From: Streptomyces cyaneus
Lineage (GTDB): Bacteria; Actinomycetota; Actinomycetes; Streptomycetales; Streptomycetaceae
Assembly (NCBI RefSeq): GCF_004028635.1
Contig: NZ_RQJW01000007.1
Span: forward strand, 62,001 to 126,000
Reading direction: 5' to 3'
DNA: 64,000 nucleotides
How positions within the stretch are numbered: the stretch's first letter is position 1; the number at the start of each line of letters is the position of its first letter. The notes below the pieces were generated by a model. The model was given only the letters and a program-made list of their open reading frames with translations. It was not told the origin of the DNA and did not search any database. The translations under genes and the position numbers were made by a program. Of the stretch, positions 16,746 through 24,879 are shown one piece after another.

Positions 16746-17507
16746 TCACGAGGTGCGACGGGCCGCGTTGGCGAGGATCGCGTCCTTCAGGTAGACCGCG
16801 AGACCGGGCCTGGCCTTGTCGATGTTCCGGGTGAACCGCTCGTCCGCGACATACATCTCGCCGAGACAGGTGTGCATCTCGTACCCGCAGTCGTAGTGGT
16901 TGCGGGAGATCCCCTGGCGGTGCTCCTCGGCGGCGTCCATGGCCGCCTCGGAGTCCGCCGGCTCACCGGCCTCCATCAGCGCGACAAAACGCCGGGTGAG
17001 TTCGTCGGCCTCGCGCTGGATCCGCAGCCAGTCCTCCTTGGTGTAGGAGGCCGCCCGCTGCTGCGACTGCCGATAGGCGTCGGTGTCGCCCCAGCGCTCC
17101 TGCACCTCCTCCTCGTACTGGTCCGGGTCGAAGTCCCCGAACACCTCGAACTTCTCCTCCGGCGTGAGGTTGATGCCCATCTTGCGTGCCTCCATGGCGT
17201 GCTCCACGGCCGCCGCCATCTTCTGCAGCTTCTCGATCCGGGCGGTCAGCAGCTCGTGCTGCCGGCGCAGGTGTGCGCGCGGGTCCGCGGCCGGGTCGTC
17301 GAGCAGGGCGGCGATCTCCTCGAGCGGGAAGCCGAGTTCGCGGTAGAACAGGATCTGCTGCAGCCGGTCGAGGTCGGCGTCGCTGTAGCGCCGGTGGCCC
17401 GCGTGGCTGCGCTCGCTGGGCGCGAGCAGGCCGATGTCGTCGTAGTGGTGCAAGGTGCGCACCGTCACTGCGGCGAAGCCGGCGACCTGTCCCACGGAGT
17501 AGCTCAC
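16746..17507 (-). CDS. tipA: Thiostrepton-induced MerR-family regulator TipA (TipAL, with internal TipAS)
   Basis: GTG 17507 after AAAGGAG gives 253 residues, the length of TipAL. The N-terminal MerR DNA-binding domain (SYSVGQVAGFAAVTVRTLHHYDDIG, wing RRYSD) is followed by a coiled-coil dimer helix. The C-terminal TipAS drug-binding domain starts at MGINLTPEEKFEVFGDF. An internal ATG at 17180, 8 nt after GGAGG, would give the 144-residue TipAS exactly as in S. coelicolor and S. lividans. The thiopeptide-reactive Cys region DCGYEMHTC is intact. TipAL activates its own promoter on covalent binding of thiopeptides, while the abundant TipAS sequesters drug. Confidence 0.96.
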   Translation of the reverse strand: MSYSVGQVAGFAAVTVRTLHHYDDIGLLAPSERSHAGHRRYSDADLDRLQQILFYRELGFPLEEIAALLDDPAADPRAHLRRQHELLTARIEKLQKMAAAVEHAMEARKMGINLTPEEKFEVFGDFDPDQYEEEVQERWGDTDAYRQSQQRAASYTKEDWLRIQREADELTRRFVALMEAGEPADSEAAMDAAEEHRQGISRNHYDCGYEMHTCLGEMYVADERFTRNIDKARPGLAVYLKDAILANAARRTS

Positions 17508-17534
17508 TTCCGCTCCTTTCTCGGTACGCACTCC

Positions 17535-17565
17535 ACGGTGAGTCCTCACGCCACGTGAGGTGCAA
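17535..17565 (-). promoter_or_regulatory. tipA promoter and TipAL operator
   Basis: On the minus strand TTGCAC (17560-17565) and CACCGT are separated by 19 bp, the long MerR-type spacer. The spacer carries the inverted repeat CCTCACG-3 nt-CGTGAGG (17544-17560). As I recall, the known ptipA has TTGCAC, a 19-bp spacer with a similar palindrome, and CAGCGT. Confidence 0.85.
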
Positions 17566-17609
17566 GCCCGTTTTCCTCCGGGTGTCGTGCCCGCCTCCCT
17601 CAGGGTGTA

Positions 17610-18926
17610 GTGCCCGTTTTGCCCGTTTATCGTGAGCCCGTGGCCCAGGAGACCGTGCAGCAGTTACCCGCCGCCGCCCCGGCGACCCCGGCCCGCGCGC
17701 TGCTGCCGTTGATCCTGCCCGCTCTCGTGGTGGGTGTGGGCGCGAGTCTGCTCCTGCTCGGGGTGAGCGTGGCGGCCGAGGAGCTCCAGGACGTGCTGTG
17801 GCGGAACCTGCCCGACGCGCTGGGGGTGGGCCGGTACTCCGCGCTGTGGATGGTCGCCATGCTCACCGCGACCGGCGTGGCGGTCGGGCTGGTGGTGTGG
17901 AAGGTTCCGGGGCATGCCGGGCCTGACCCGGCCACGACCGGCCTTGACGCGCCCGTGCTGCCGCCCGCCGTACTGCCGGGGCTGGTGCTGGCGACCGCGC
18001 TGATGCTCGCGGGCGGGCCGAGTCTGGGCCCCGAGAACCCGATCATCGCCGTGAACGTGGGCCTCGCCTTCTGGCTGGGTCGACGGCTGGTTCCCCGGGC
18101 GCCCGGCGGCCTGTGGGCGGCGCTGGCGGAGGCGGCGACGATCGGCGCCCTGTTCGGTACGCCGGTGGCGGCGGCGCTGCTCCTGTCCGAGGCGTTGGCC
18201 GGGCGGCAGCTGAAGGGGGCGCTGTGGGACAACGTCTTCGCGCCGCTCGTCGCCGCCGCCGCGGGCGCACTGACGACCACCCTGGTGGCGCATCCGAGCT
18301 TCGATCTGCACCTGCCCGCTTTCGGCCGGCCCGGCTGGGGCGATCTGCTGGCGGCGCTGGTGGTCGCGTCCGTCGCCACGCTGCTCGGTATGTGCGCCGT
18401 CCGCGCCTTTCCGTATGTCCACGGCGCGTTCGCGCGGCTGGGGCATCCGATGGTGGCGCTTCCGGTCGGCGGGCTGGTGCTGGGCCTGCTCGCCGCGCTG
18501 GGCGGCCATCTCACGCTCTTCAAGGGGCTGGACGAGGTCGGGGAGATCGCGGCCGATCCCGACCGCTGGTCGGCCGGGGAGTTCGCGACGATGACGGTGG
18601 TGAAGCTGGCCGCACTGCTGGTCGCCGCGTCCTGCGGCTTTCGCGGCGGGCGGATCTTCCCGGCCGTGTTCGCCGGCGCCGCCCTCGGACTGTGTGCCCA
18701 CGCCCTCGTGCCCGACGTCCATCCCGCCGTCGGTGTCGCCTGCGGCGTGCTGGGCATGCTGCTCGCCATCACCCGGCAGGGCTGGGTGAGCCTGTTCACG
18801 GCCGCCGTGCTGGTGTCCTCGCCGACGGTCATCGCCCTGCTGTGCATGGCCTCGCTGCCTGCCTGGTTGCTCGTGACCGGACGCCCCCAGATGCAGCTGC
18901 GCGGCGACGGAACCCCGATCCGCTGA
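17610..18926 (+). CDS. ClC-family chloride channel/antiporter
   Basis: A 438-residue integral membrane protein from GTG 17610; GTG 17640 is a plausible later start and neither has a clear RBS. ClC signatures are present: GPSLGPENPI (variant of the selectivity-filter GxGPE motif, about residue 135), GALFGTPVAAALLLSEAL, and GFRGGRIFPAVFAGAALG (about residue 345). The gating glutamate is in the GPE. Some bacterial ClCs are H+/Cl- exchangers that support extreme acid resistance by preventing hyperpolarisation. A glutamate decarboxylase gene follows 58 bp downstream on the same strand, which favours that role. Confidence 0.88.
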   Translation: MPVLPVYREPVAQETVQQLPAAAPATPARALLPLILPALVVGVGASLLLLGVSVAAEELQDVLWRNLPDALGVGRYSALWMVAMLTATGVAVGLVVWKVPGHAGPDPATTGLDAPVLPPAVLPGLVLATALMLAGGPSLGPENPIIAVNVGLAFWLGRRLVPRAPGGLWAALAEAATIGALFGTPVAAALLLSEALAGRQLKGALWDNVFAPLVAAAAGALTTTLVAHPSFDLHLPAFGRPGWGDLLAALVVASVATLLGMCAVRAFPYVHGAFARLGHPMVALPVGGLVLGLLAALGGHLTLFKGLDEVGEIAADPDRWSAGEFATMTVVKLAALLVAASCGFRGGRIFPAVFAGAALGLCAHALVPDVHPAVGVACGVLGMLLAITRQGWVSLFTAAVLVSSPTVIALLCMASLPAWLLVTGRPQMQLRGDGTPIR

Positions 18927-18984
18927 CCCCGCCGACCCCCGCCGACCCCCGTCGAACCCCTCCAGGAGACTCAGGAGAAAGCCC

Positions 18985-20397
18985 ATGCCGCTGCACAAAG
19001 GCCCCGAAAAGCCCGACGAGCGCCCATTGTCCGTCAACCCCTTCTACGGGGAGGCGAATCCGGTCGGCGGCATGACTCAGGCCCCGCCCAAGCACCGGCT
19101 GCCGGACACTCCCCTGTCGCCCACGACGGCGTACCAACTCGTCCACGACGAGCTGATGCTGGACGGCAACTCCCGGCTCAATCTGGCCACGTTCGTCACC
19201 ACCTGGATGGAGCCGCAGGCCGGTGTCCTGATGGGCGAGTGCCGGGACAAGAACATGATCGACAAGGACGAGTACCCGCGCACCGCAGAGCTGGAGCGGC
19301 GCTGTGTCGCGATGCTCGCCGACCTGTGGAACGCACCCGACCCGTCGGCCGCCGTGGGCTGTTCGACGACCGGGTCGAGCGAGGCGTGCATGCTCGCCGG
19401 GATGGCGCTCAAGCGGCGGTGGGCGCAGCGCAACGCCGACCGCTATCCCGCCCATGACGTCCGCCCCAATCTGGTCATGGGTGTCAACGTCCAGGTCTGC
19501 TGGGACAAGTTCTGCAACTTCTGGGAGGTGGAGGCCCGGCAGGTCCCCATGGACGGCGACCGCTTCCACCTCGATCCGCAGGCGGCGGCCGCGCTGTGCG
19601 ACGAGAACACCATCGGCGTCGTCGGCATCCTGGGCTCCACCTTCGACGGCTCCTACGAGCCGATCGCCGACCTGTGCGCCGCCCTCGACGAACTCCAGGA
19701 ACGCACCGGTCTCGACATCCCGGTGCACGTCGACGGCGCGTCCGGCGCCATGGTCGCGCCCTTCCTGGACGAGGACCTGGTCTGGGACTTCCGACTGCCG
19801 AGGGTGGTCTCCATCAACACCTCGGGGCACAAGTACGGGCTGGTCTACCCCGGTGTCGGCTGGGCGCTGTGGCGCGACAAGGCGGCCCTGCCCGAGGAAC
19901 TCGTCTTCCACGTCAACTACCTGGGCGGCGACATGCCGACCTTCGCGCTCAACTTCTCCCGGCCCGGCGCCCAGGTCGTCGCGCAGTACTACACCTTCCT
20001 GCGCCTCGGCCGCGAGGGTTACCGGGCCGTGCAACAGACCACCAGGGACGTCGCCCGAGGCATCGCCGAACGCGTCGAGGCCCTCGGCGACTTCCGGCTG
20101 CTGACCCGGGGCGACGAACTCCCGGTGTTCGCCTTCACGACCCGGCCGGACGTGACGGCCTACGACGTCTTCGACGTCTCCCGGCGGCTGCGCGAGAAGG
20201 GCTGGCTGGTCCCGGCGTACACCTTCCCGCCGAACCGCGAGGACCTGTCCGTCCTGCGGGTCGTCTGCCGCAACGGCTTCTCCGCCGACCTCGCCGAGCT
20301 GTTCGTGGAGGACCTGGGCCTGTTGCTGCCGGAGCTGCGCCGGCAGCCGCATCCCCTGACGCAGGACAAGGGGGCGGCCACCGGCTTCCACCACTAG
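18985..20397 (+). CDS. gadB: Glutamate decarboxylase
   Basis: A PLP enzyme that decarboxylates glutamate to GABA, consuming a proton. ATG 18985 follows GGAGAAAGCCC and gives 470 residues, as in E. coli GadB. Visible hallmarks are GCSTTGSSEACMLAGMA (phosphate-binding region), HVDGASGAMVAPF, and the PLP lysine in NTSGHKYGLVYPG (about residue 280). The N-terminal NPFYGEANP and the C-terminal RVVCRNGF are family-typical. It probably forms a two-gene operon with the ClC gene. No glutamate/GABA antiporter gene is adjacent. Confidence 0.95.
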   Translation: MPLHKGPEKPDERPLSVNPFYGEANPVGGMTQAPPKHRLPDTPLSPTTAYQLVHDELMLDGNSRLNLATFVTTWMEPQAGVLMGECRDKNMIDKDEYPRTAELERRCVAMLADLWNAPDPSAAVGCSTTGSSEACMLAGMALKRRWAQRNADRYPAHDVRPNLVMGVNVQVCWDKFCNFWEVEARQVPMDGDRFHLDPQAAAALCDENTIGVVGILGSTFDGSYEPIADLCAALDELQERTGLDIPVHVDGASGAMVAPFLDEDLVWDFRLPRVVSINTSGHKYGLVYPGVGWALWRDKAALPEELVFHVNYLGGDMPTFALNFSRPGAQVVAQYYTFLRLGREGYRAVQQTTRDVARGIAERVEALGDFRLLTRGDELPVFAFTTRPDVTAYDVFDVSRRLREKGWLVPAYTFPPNREDLSVLRVVCRNGFSADLAELFVEDLGLLLPELRRQPHPLTQDKGAATGFHH

Positions 20398-20425
20398 GCG
20401 GCTGCGGGACGGCTACCGACGGCCG

Positions 20426-21187
20426 CTAACGGCTCAGGCGCGCGAACCGCCGCACCGCCAACGGGAAGAACACGGCCAGGAGCACCGACGGCCATACGAT
20501 CGCCGCCGCCACGTGCTCCGTGCCCGTACCGCCGAACAGGTGCCGCACGGCGGTCGCTGTGTGCGACATCGGGTTCCACTCGACGACCGTGCCCAGCCAG
20601 CCGGGCATGGTCTCGGGCAGCGCGAGGGCGTTGGACAGGAAACCGATCGGCCAGACCAGGATCTGCACCGCCTGCACCATCTCCGGCTTGCCGGCCACCA
20701 GGGCCAGGTGGATGCCGATCCACAGCATGGCGAACCGGAAGAACAGAAGAAGCCCTACGGCGCCCAGGAAGGCCCCCGGGCCGCCGTCCGCGCGCCAGCC
20801 GAGCGCGTACCCGACGCCCATGAGGACGAACAGGGCCAGCGCCGACTGGAGCATGTCGGCGACCGAACGGCCCACCAGTACCGCCCCGTTGGCCATCGGC
20901 ATGGACCGGAAACGGTCGACCACGCCCTTGTTGAGGTCCTGGGTGACGGCGATCATCGTGCCCTCCAGGCCGAAGGCCATGGTGAGCGCGAGCATGCCGG
21001 GGACGACATAGTCGATGTAGGAGCCCTGGACGCCCCGGCCACCGCCGATGAGGTAGCCGAACATCAGCAGCAGCATCACGGGGAAGACCAGGTTGACCAC
21101 GACCTGCACGGGTTGCCGCGCCCAGTGGGCGAGTTCGCGGCGGGTCATGGTCCAGGAGTCGGTCAGGGCGTAGGTGCTCATGCTCAT
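20426..21187 (-). CDS. ABC-2 type drug exporter, permease subunit (DrrB-like)
   Basis: 253 residues with six hydrophobic segments; a basic N-terminus (TRRELAHWARQPVQ) is typical of the DrrB/ABC-2 family. The conserved loop DLNKGVVDRFRSMPMANGAVLVGRSVADM (about residues 82-110) matches the ABC-2 signature region. Its ATG overlaps the ATPase stop (ATGA), so the two subunits are coupled. Likely exports a hydrophobic drug or metabolite; the substrate cannot be read from sequence. It is convergent with gadB. Confidence 0.88.
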   Translation of the reverse strand: MSMSTYALTDSWTMTRRELAHWARQPVQVVVNLVFPVMLLLMFGYLIGGGRGVQGSYIDYVVPGMLALTMAFGLEGTMIAVTQDLNKGVVDRFRSMPMANGAVLVGRSVADMLQSALALFVLMGVGYALGWRADGGPGAFLGAVGLLLFFRFAMLWIGIHLALVAGKPEMVQAVQILVWPIGFLSNALALPETMPGWLGTVVEWNPMSHTATAVRHLFGGTGTEHVAAAIVWPSVLLAVFFPLAVRRFARLSR

Positions 21188-22149
21188 GCGGGCTCCTTCA
21201 CTCGGCGGTCGTCTCCCGTGAGGTGCAGGAACACCTCGTCCAGCGTCGGCCGGCGCAGCGCCACGTCCTCCGCCTCGATTCCGGCCTCCTCCAAGGCCCG
21301 TACGACGCCGGAGAGCGCCGCCATCCGGTCGGTGACCGGGGCGCTGAGCAGGCGGCGGTCGGGGTCGACGCGCACGTCGTCCTTCGGTACGGGCAACAGG
21401 GCGACGGCCGCGCCCAGGTGGCCGGCGTCGCGCAGGACGACGTCGATGCGGTCGCCGCCGGTCAACGCCTTCAGCTCGTCCGCCGTACCGTCGGCGATGA
21501 CGCGGCCGGCGTCGACGACCGAGATGCGGTCGGCGAGCTGGTCGGCCTCCTCCAGGTACTGGGTGGTGAGCAGGACCGTCGTGCCGCCGCCGACCAGGGA
21601 GCGGACGGCGGACCAGACCTCGGCGCGACCCCGGGGGTCGAGGCCGGTGGTGGGTTCGTCCAGGAAGAGCACCTCCGGGTCGGTGATGAGTGAGGCCGCC
21701 AGGTCCAGGCGCCGCCGCATGCCGCCGCTGTACTGCTTCACCGGCTTGCGGCCGGTGTCGGCGAGGCCGAAGCGTTCCAGGAGCTCCGCGGCACGCACGC
21801 GCGCGTGGCGGGCGCCCAGGTGGTAGAGGCGGCCGAACATCTCCAGGTTCTGGTGGCCGCCCAACTCCTCGTCCAGGGCGGCGTGCTGGCCGAGGAGCCC
21901 GATGCGCAGGCGTACGTCATACGCCTGGCGCACGACATCGTGCCCCGCCACTTCCACCCGGCCGCTGTCCGGCCGCAGGAGGGTGGACAGGATCCGGACC
22001 AGGGTCGTCTTGCCCGCGCCGTTCGGCCCGAGCACTGCGTGCACCGTGCCGCGCGCGACCGTGAGGTCGAGCCCGTCCAGTGCGTATCTGTCGGCTGTGC
22101 CGCCGTACTTCTTGCGTGCCTTTTCGACGGTGATCGCCGTGTCGGCCAC
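21184..22149 (-). CDS. ABC drug exporter ATPase (DrrA-like)
   Basis: GTG 22149 after GAGGGAG gives 321 residues (an open TTG at 22170 precedes the RBS and is not used). Walker A GPNGAGKTT (about 38-46), signature YSGGMRRRLDLAASL, Walker B VLFLDEPTTGLD and the H-like Q in LLTTQYLEEAD are all intact. The C-terminal ~90 residues form the DrrA regulatory domain ending RRPTLDEVFLHLTG. It pairs with the downstream permease. Two palindromes upstream (22164-22226) and the padR gene suggest PadR control. Confidence 0.92.
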   Translation of the reverse strand: MADTAITVEKARKKYGGTADRYALDGLDLTVARGTVHAVLGPNGAGKTTLVRILSTLLRPDSGRVEVAGHDVVRQAYDVRLRIGLLGQHAALDEELGGHQNLEMFGRLYHLGARHARVRAAELLERFGLADTGRKPVKQYSGGMRRRLDLAASLITDPEVLFLDEPTTGLDPRGRAEVWSAVRSLVGGGTTVLLTTQYLEEADQLADRISVVDAGRVIADGTADELKALTGGDRIDVVLRDAGHLGAAVALLPVPKDDVRVDPDRRLLSAPVTDRMAALSGVVRALEEAGIEAEDVALRRPTLDEVFLHLTGDDRRVKEPA

Positions 22150-22163
22150 TGAGACTCCCTCGC

Positions 22164-22226
22164 TAGTCAAACTTGACTACCAGCTCGAAGCTAATACCCC
22201 GCACTCGATTGGTCAAACTTGATTAG
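22164..22226 (-). promoter_or_regulatory. Paired operator candidates for the ABC exporter
   Basis: TAGTCAAACTTGACTA (22164-22179) is a 16-bp palindrome with 7-bp arms and a 2-nt centre. A second near-copy, GGTCAAACTTGATTAG, lies at 22211-22226 and overlaps the padR stop codon. They lie between padR and the ATPase gene, 47 bp apart. The adjacent PadR protein is the obvious ligand, but that is inference. Confidence 0.65.
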
Positions 22227-22864
22227 CGCCCATCCTCCGGATGCCGCTCCCCCGTCGCGTACGGGTTCTCCTGATCCTCGGCCAGGACGCCGACGAACGG
22301 GTCGCCCTCGCCGGTGAACGTGTAGGCACCTCGCTCGAGCCGCTCGATCAGCCCGCTGGTCCACTCACCCTCGGAGTCCGCCGTGTGGACCCACATGTTC
22401 ATGATCTCGCCGATGTGGCCGAGTTGCTCGGGCCCGTCCTCGGGCACGTAGTGGGCCACTACGGAGGCCCGCCACTCCTCGATCCGCCGGGTCCGCTCCT
22501 TCAGGAGCGTCACCGCCTCGGCCCTCGGCAGGTCGACCATGAAGCCGAGGGCCGCCGTCTTCACGTCTCCCCGCTGGTCGTACGTGACCAGCGCCTCCCG
22601 CAGGAGCGCGAAGTACTCCTCGGTGCCCGCGTCCGTGAGTTCGTACTCCACGCGCGGCGGTCCGCCCGCCGTGGACGGCGCGATCTCGTGCGCGTGCAGC
22701 AGCCCTTGCTTCGCCATCTGCTTCAGGGCGTGGTAGATCGAGCCGGGCTTGGCGTTGGACCACTCGTGCGCGCCCCAGTACTCCAGGTCGTTGCGCACCT
22801 GGTACCCATGGGCCCGCCCGTGCTGCCGGACCGCGCCGAGCACGAGGAGACGGATCGCTGACAT
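22223..22864 (-). CDS. PadR-family transcriptional regulator
   Basis: ATG 22864 (MSAIRLLVLGAVRQHGRAHGYQVRNDLEYWG) gives 213 residues. The N-terminal winged helix carries the PadR pattern GSIYHALKQMAKQGLLHAHEI with the basic wing PRVEYELTDAGTEEYF. The C-terminal helical domain (about 95-190) is of the subfamily that dimerises and may bind ligands. It lies directly upstream of, and in line with, the ABC exporter genes and most likely represses them until an exported drug binds. The same frame stays open upstream into an antitoxin-like segment (22865-23242). Confidence 0.88.
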   Translation of the reverse strand: MSAIRLLVLGAVRQHGRAHGYQVRNDLEYWGAHEWSNAKPGSIYHALKQMAKQGLLHAHEIAPSTAGGPPRVEYELTDAGTEEYFALLREALVTYDQRGDVKTAALGFMVDLPRAEAVTLLKERTRRIEEWRASVVAHYVPEDGPEQLGHIGEIMNMWVHTADSEGEWTSGLIERLERGAYTFTGEGDPFVGVLAEDQENPYATGERHPEDGR

Positions 22865-23242
22865 GCGGTCCAGGTTAGAGCCGGGGCCGGTCGGGGTGGA
22901 GGTCCACCCCAGGCGCGGGTCCTCTCGGGCCCGGGACTCGGCGGGCTGGTCAGGGGCCCGCGGAGCTCGCCGGCACGCATGGGATCGCCCTCCCCGCGGC
23001 CTGGAGCAGTGCGCGGCGTGCCTCGGCGTGCGGGCGGGCTGCTTGGTCCGACCGAGCGCCCGGTCGCGCTCCAGGTGAGCCAGCACAAGGGCGTCCTCGA
23101 GGTCCTCCAGCTCGGCCGGGGAGATGAGAACGGCCGCCGGGGCCCCGTGGTCCGTCAGCGTGATGCGCTCGTACTGGGCAGCTCGGCGGGCGAGTTCGTC
23201 GAGCTTGGCCCGCGCCTCAGCGACGGGATACGTAGCAGACAT
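22865..23242 (-). pseudogene. Phd/YefM antitoxin-like segment, in frame with padR
   Basis: From ATG 23242 (MSATYPVAEARAKLDELARR) the first ~65 residues are a clear Phd/YefM-type antitoxin domain: ITLTDHGAPAAVLISPAELEDLEDAL. After LERDRALG the sequence becomes Arg/Pro-rich and unlike any antitoxin, and no stop occurs before the padR ATG. Either the antitoxin has lost its own stop and decayed into a leader, or it is expressed as a fusion with PadR. No toxin gene is adjacent. Confidence 0.5.
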
Positions 23243-23296
23243 GCACCTGGTGAACACCTGGATGCATGCCTGCCGGACGTACCGGCGTCAACCGCC

Positions 23297-24757
23297 TCAG
23301 AACGGGAACCCGCTCCGCCCGTGCTGCACCGAGATCCACTTGATCGTCGTGAACGCGTCCAGCATCGTCTCGCCGTTCAGGCGGCCGAGGCCGGAGTGCT
23401 TCTCGCCGCCGAAGGGGACGATCGGCTCGTCGTGGACCGTGCCGTCGTTCACGTGGAACATGCCGGTGTCGATCTGCTTGGCGAAGTTCACGCCCCGCTC
23501 GATGTTCCCGGTGTGGACGGCGCCGCTCAGGCCGTACGGGGTGTCGTTGACGAGGCGTACGGCCTCCTCCTCGCCGTCGAACGGGACGAGGAAGGCGACC
23601 GGGCCGAAGACCTCCTGCTGGAGCAGGGCCGAGTCGGCGGGGATGTCCGTGAGGACGGAGGGCTCTACCAGGTTGTCCGTCGTCGTGCCGTGCACCAGGG
23701 CCGTCGCACCCTCGGCGATCGCCTGCTCGACCGTGGCCGAAATCGCCTCCGCCTGGGAGGAGTTGATGACCGGCCCGATGACGGTCTCGGGGTCGCGCGG
23801 GTCGCCGACCTTGAGGGTCTTCACCTTGGCGACGAACTTCTCGGTGAACTCGTCCGCGACCGAGCGGTCCACGAGGACCCGGTTCGCGGCCATGCAGACC
23901 TGGCCCTGGTGGACGTACCGGCTGAAGACCGCCGCGTCGACCGCGTAGTCGATGTCGGCGTCGTCGAGGACCACCAGCGCGCTGTTGCCGCCGAGTTCGA
24001 GGACCGAGCGCTTGAAGAGCGAGGCGCAGACGGTGGCGACGTGGCGGCCGACCTTGTCGGAGCCGGTGAAGGAGATGACCTTCGGGACCGGGTGCTCGAT
24101 GAAGGCGTCGCCGATCTCCGCGATGTCCGTGATGACGACGTTGAGGAGACCTGCGGGCAGGCCCGCGTCCTCGAAGATCTTCGCGACCAGGGAGCCGCCG
24201 CAGATCGGGGTGTTCTGGTGCGGCTTGAGGACCACGCCGTTGCCGAGCGCGAGGGCCGGGGCGACCGACTTGATCGAGAGCAGGAAGGGGAAGTTGAAGG
24301 GGCTGATCACGCCCACTACGCCCACCGGCACGCGGTAGACGCGGTTCTCCTTGCCGTCCGTCGGCGACGGGATGATCTTGCCCTCGGGGCGCAGCGCCAG
24401 GTGGATCGCCTCGCGCAGGAACTCCTTGGCCAGGTGGAGTTCGAAGGCCGCCTTCAGCCGGGTGCCGCCGAGCTCGGCGATGATCACCTCGGCGATCTCC
24501 TGCTCGCGGTCCTCTATCAGACGCAGCGCCTTCTCGAAGACGGCGCGACGGGCGTACGGATTGGTCGCAGCCCACTGCTTCTGGGCGCGGGCGGCCGCCT
24601 GGTAGGCCTGATCCACCTCGTCGACCGTGGCTATGGTGATCGACGCCAGCTTCTCGCCGTCGTACGGATTGAAGTCGATGATGTCCCAGGAGCCTGTGCC
24701 CGGGCGCCACTCACCGTCGATGTACTGCTGAGCCAGGTCGGTGAAGTAGGACGACAT
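23297..24757 (-). CDS. Aldehyde dehydrogenase (NAD(P)+-dependent)
   Basis: ATG 24757 after GAGGGATCAC gives 486 residues. It oxidises an aldehyde to the acid. The PFNFPF segment, the general-base Glu in LELGGNSALVV (about residue 255) and the nucleophile Cys in GQVCMAANR (about 288) are all present, as is the C-terminal EPIVPFGGEKHSGLGR. Overall sequence looks closest to the benzaldehyde/vanillin-dehydrogenase-like group, but the substrate is not determinable. No obvious pathway partners adjoin it. Confidence 0.93.
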   Translation of the reverse strand: MSSYFTDLAQQYIDGEWRPGTGSWDIIDFNPYDGEKLASITIATVDEVDQAYQAAARAQKQWAATNPYARRAVFEKALRLIEDREQEIAEVIIAELGGTRLKAAFELHLAKEFLREAIHLALRPEGKIIPSPTDGKENRVYRVPVGVVGVISPFNFPFLLSIKSVAPALALGNGVVLKPHQNTPICGGSLVAKIFEDAGLPAGLLNVVITDIAEIGDAFIEHPVPKVISFTGSDKVGRHVATVCASLFKRSVLELGGNSALVVLDDADIDYAVDAAVFSRYVHQGQVCMAANRVLVDRSVADEFTEKFVAKVKTLKVGDPRDPETVIGPVINSSQAEAISATVEQAIAEGATALVHGTTTDNLVEPSVLTDIPADSALLQQEVFGPVAFLVPFDGEEEAVRLVNDTPYGLSGAVHTGNIERGVNFAKQIDTGMFHVNDGTVHDEPIVPFGGEKHSGLGRLNGETMLDAFTTIKWISVQHGRSGFPF

Positions 24758-24769
24758 GTGATCCCTCAA

Positions 24770-24856
24770 TCCCTAGCGGACACCCGATCGACTGATCACG
24801 GACGCCTTGATCGCCTTGATCGGGCTTGACCGGCCTTGATCGTCTCCACGGTCTGA
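24770..24856. repeat. Short CTTGATCG-type direct repeats
   Basis: CCTTGATCG occurs three times within ~40 bp (about 24808-24842), with a fourth variant GGCTTGACCG among them. The stretch lies upstream of the aldehyde dehydrogenase gene, after the XRE gene end. It could be a regulatory array or simple slippage. Confidence 0.4.
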
Positions 24857-24879
24857 TCACACGTCATCGTACTTGTGTT

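Noticed and set aside
22979..24829. Long plus-strand open frame opposite the aldehyde dehydrogenase
   Set aside because: The minus-strand ALDH has all catalytic motifs; the plus-strand translation is Asp/Val/Arg-rich with no family features.
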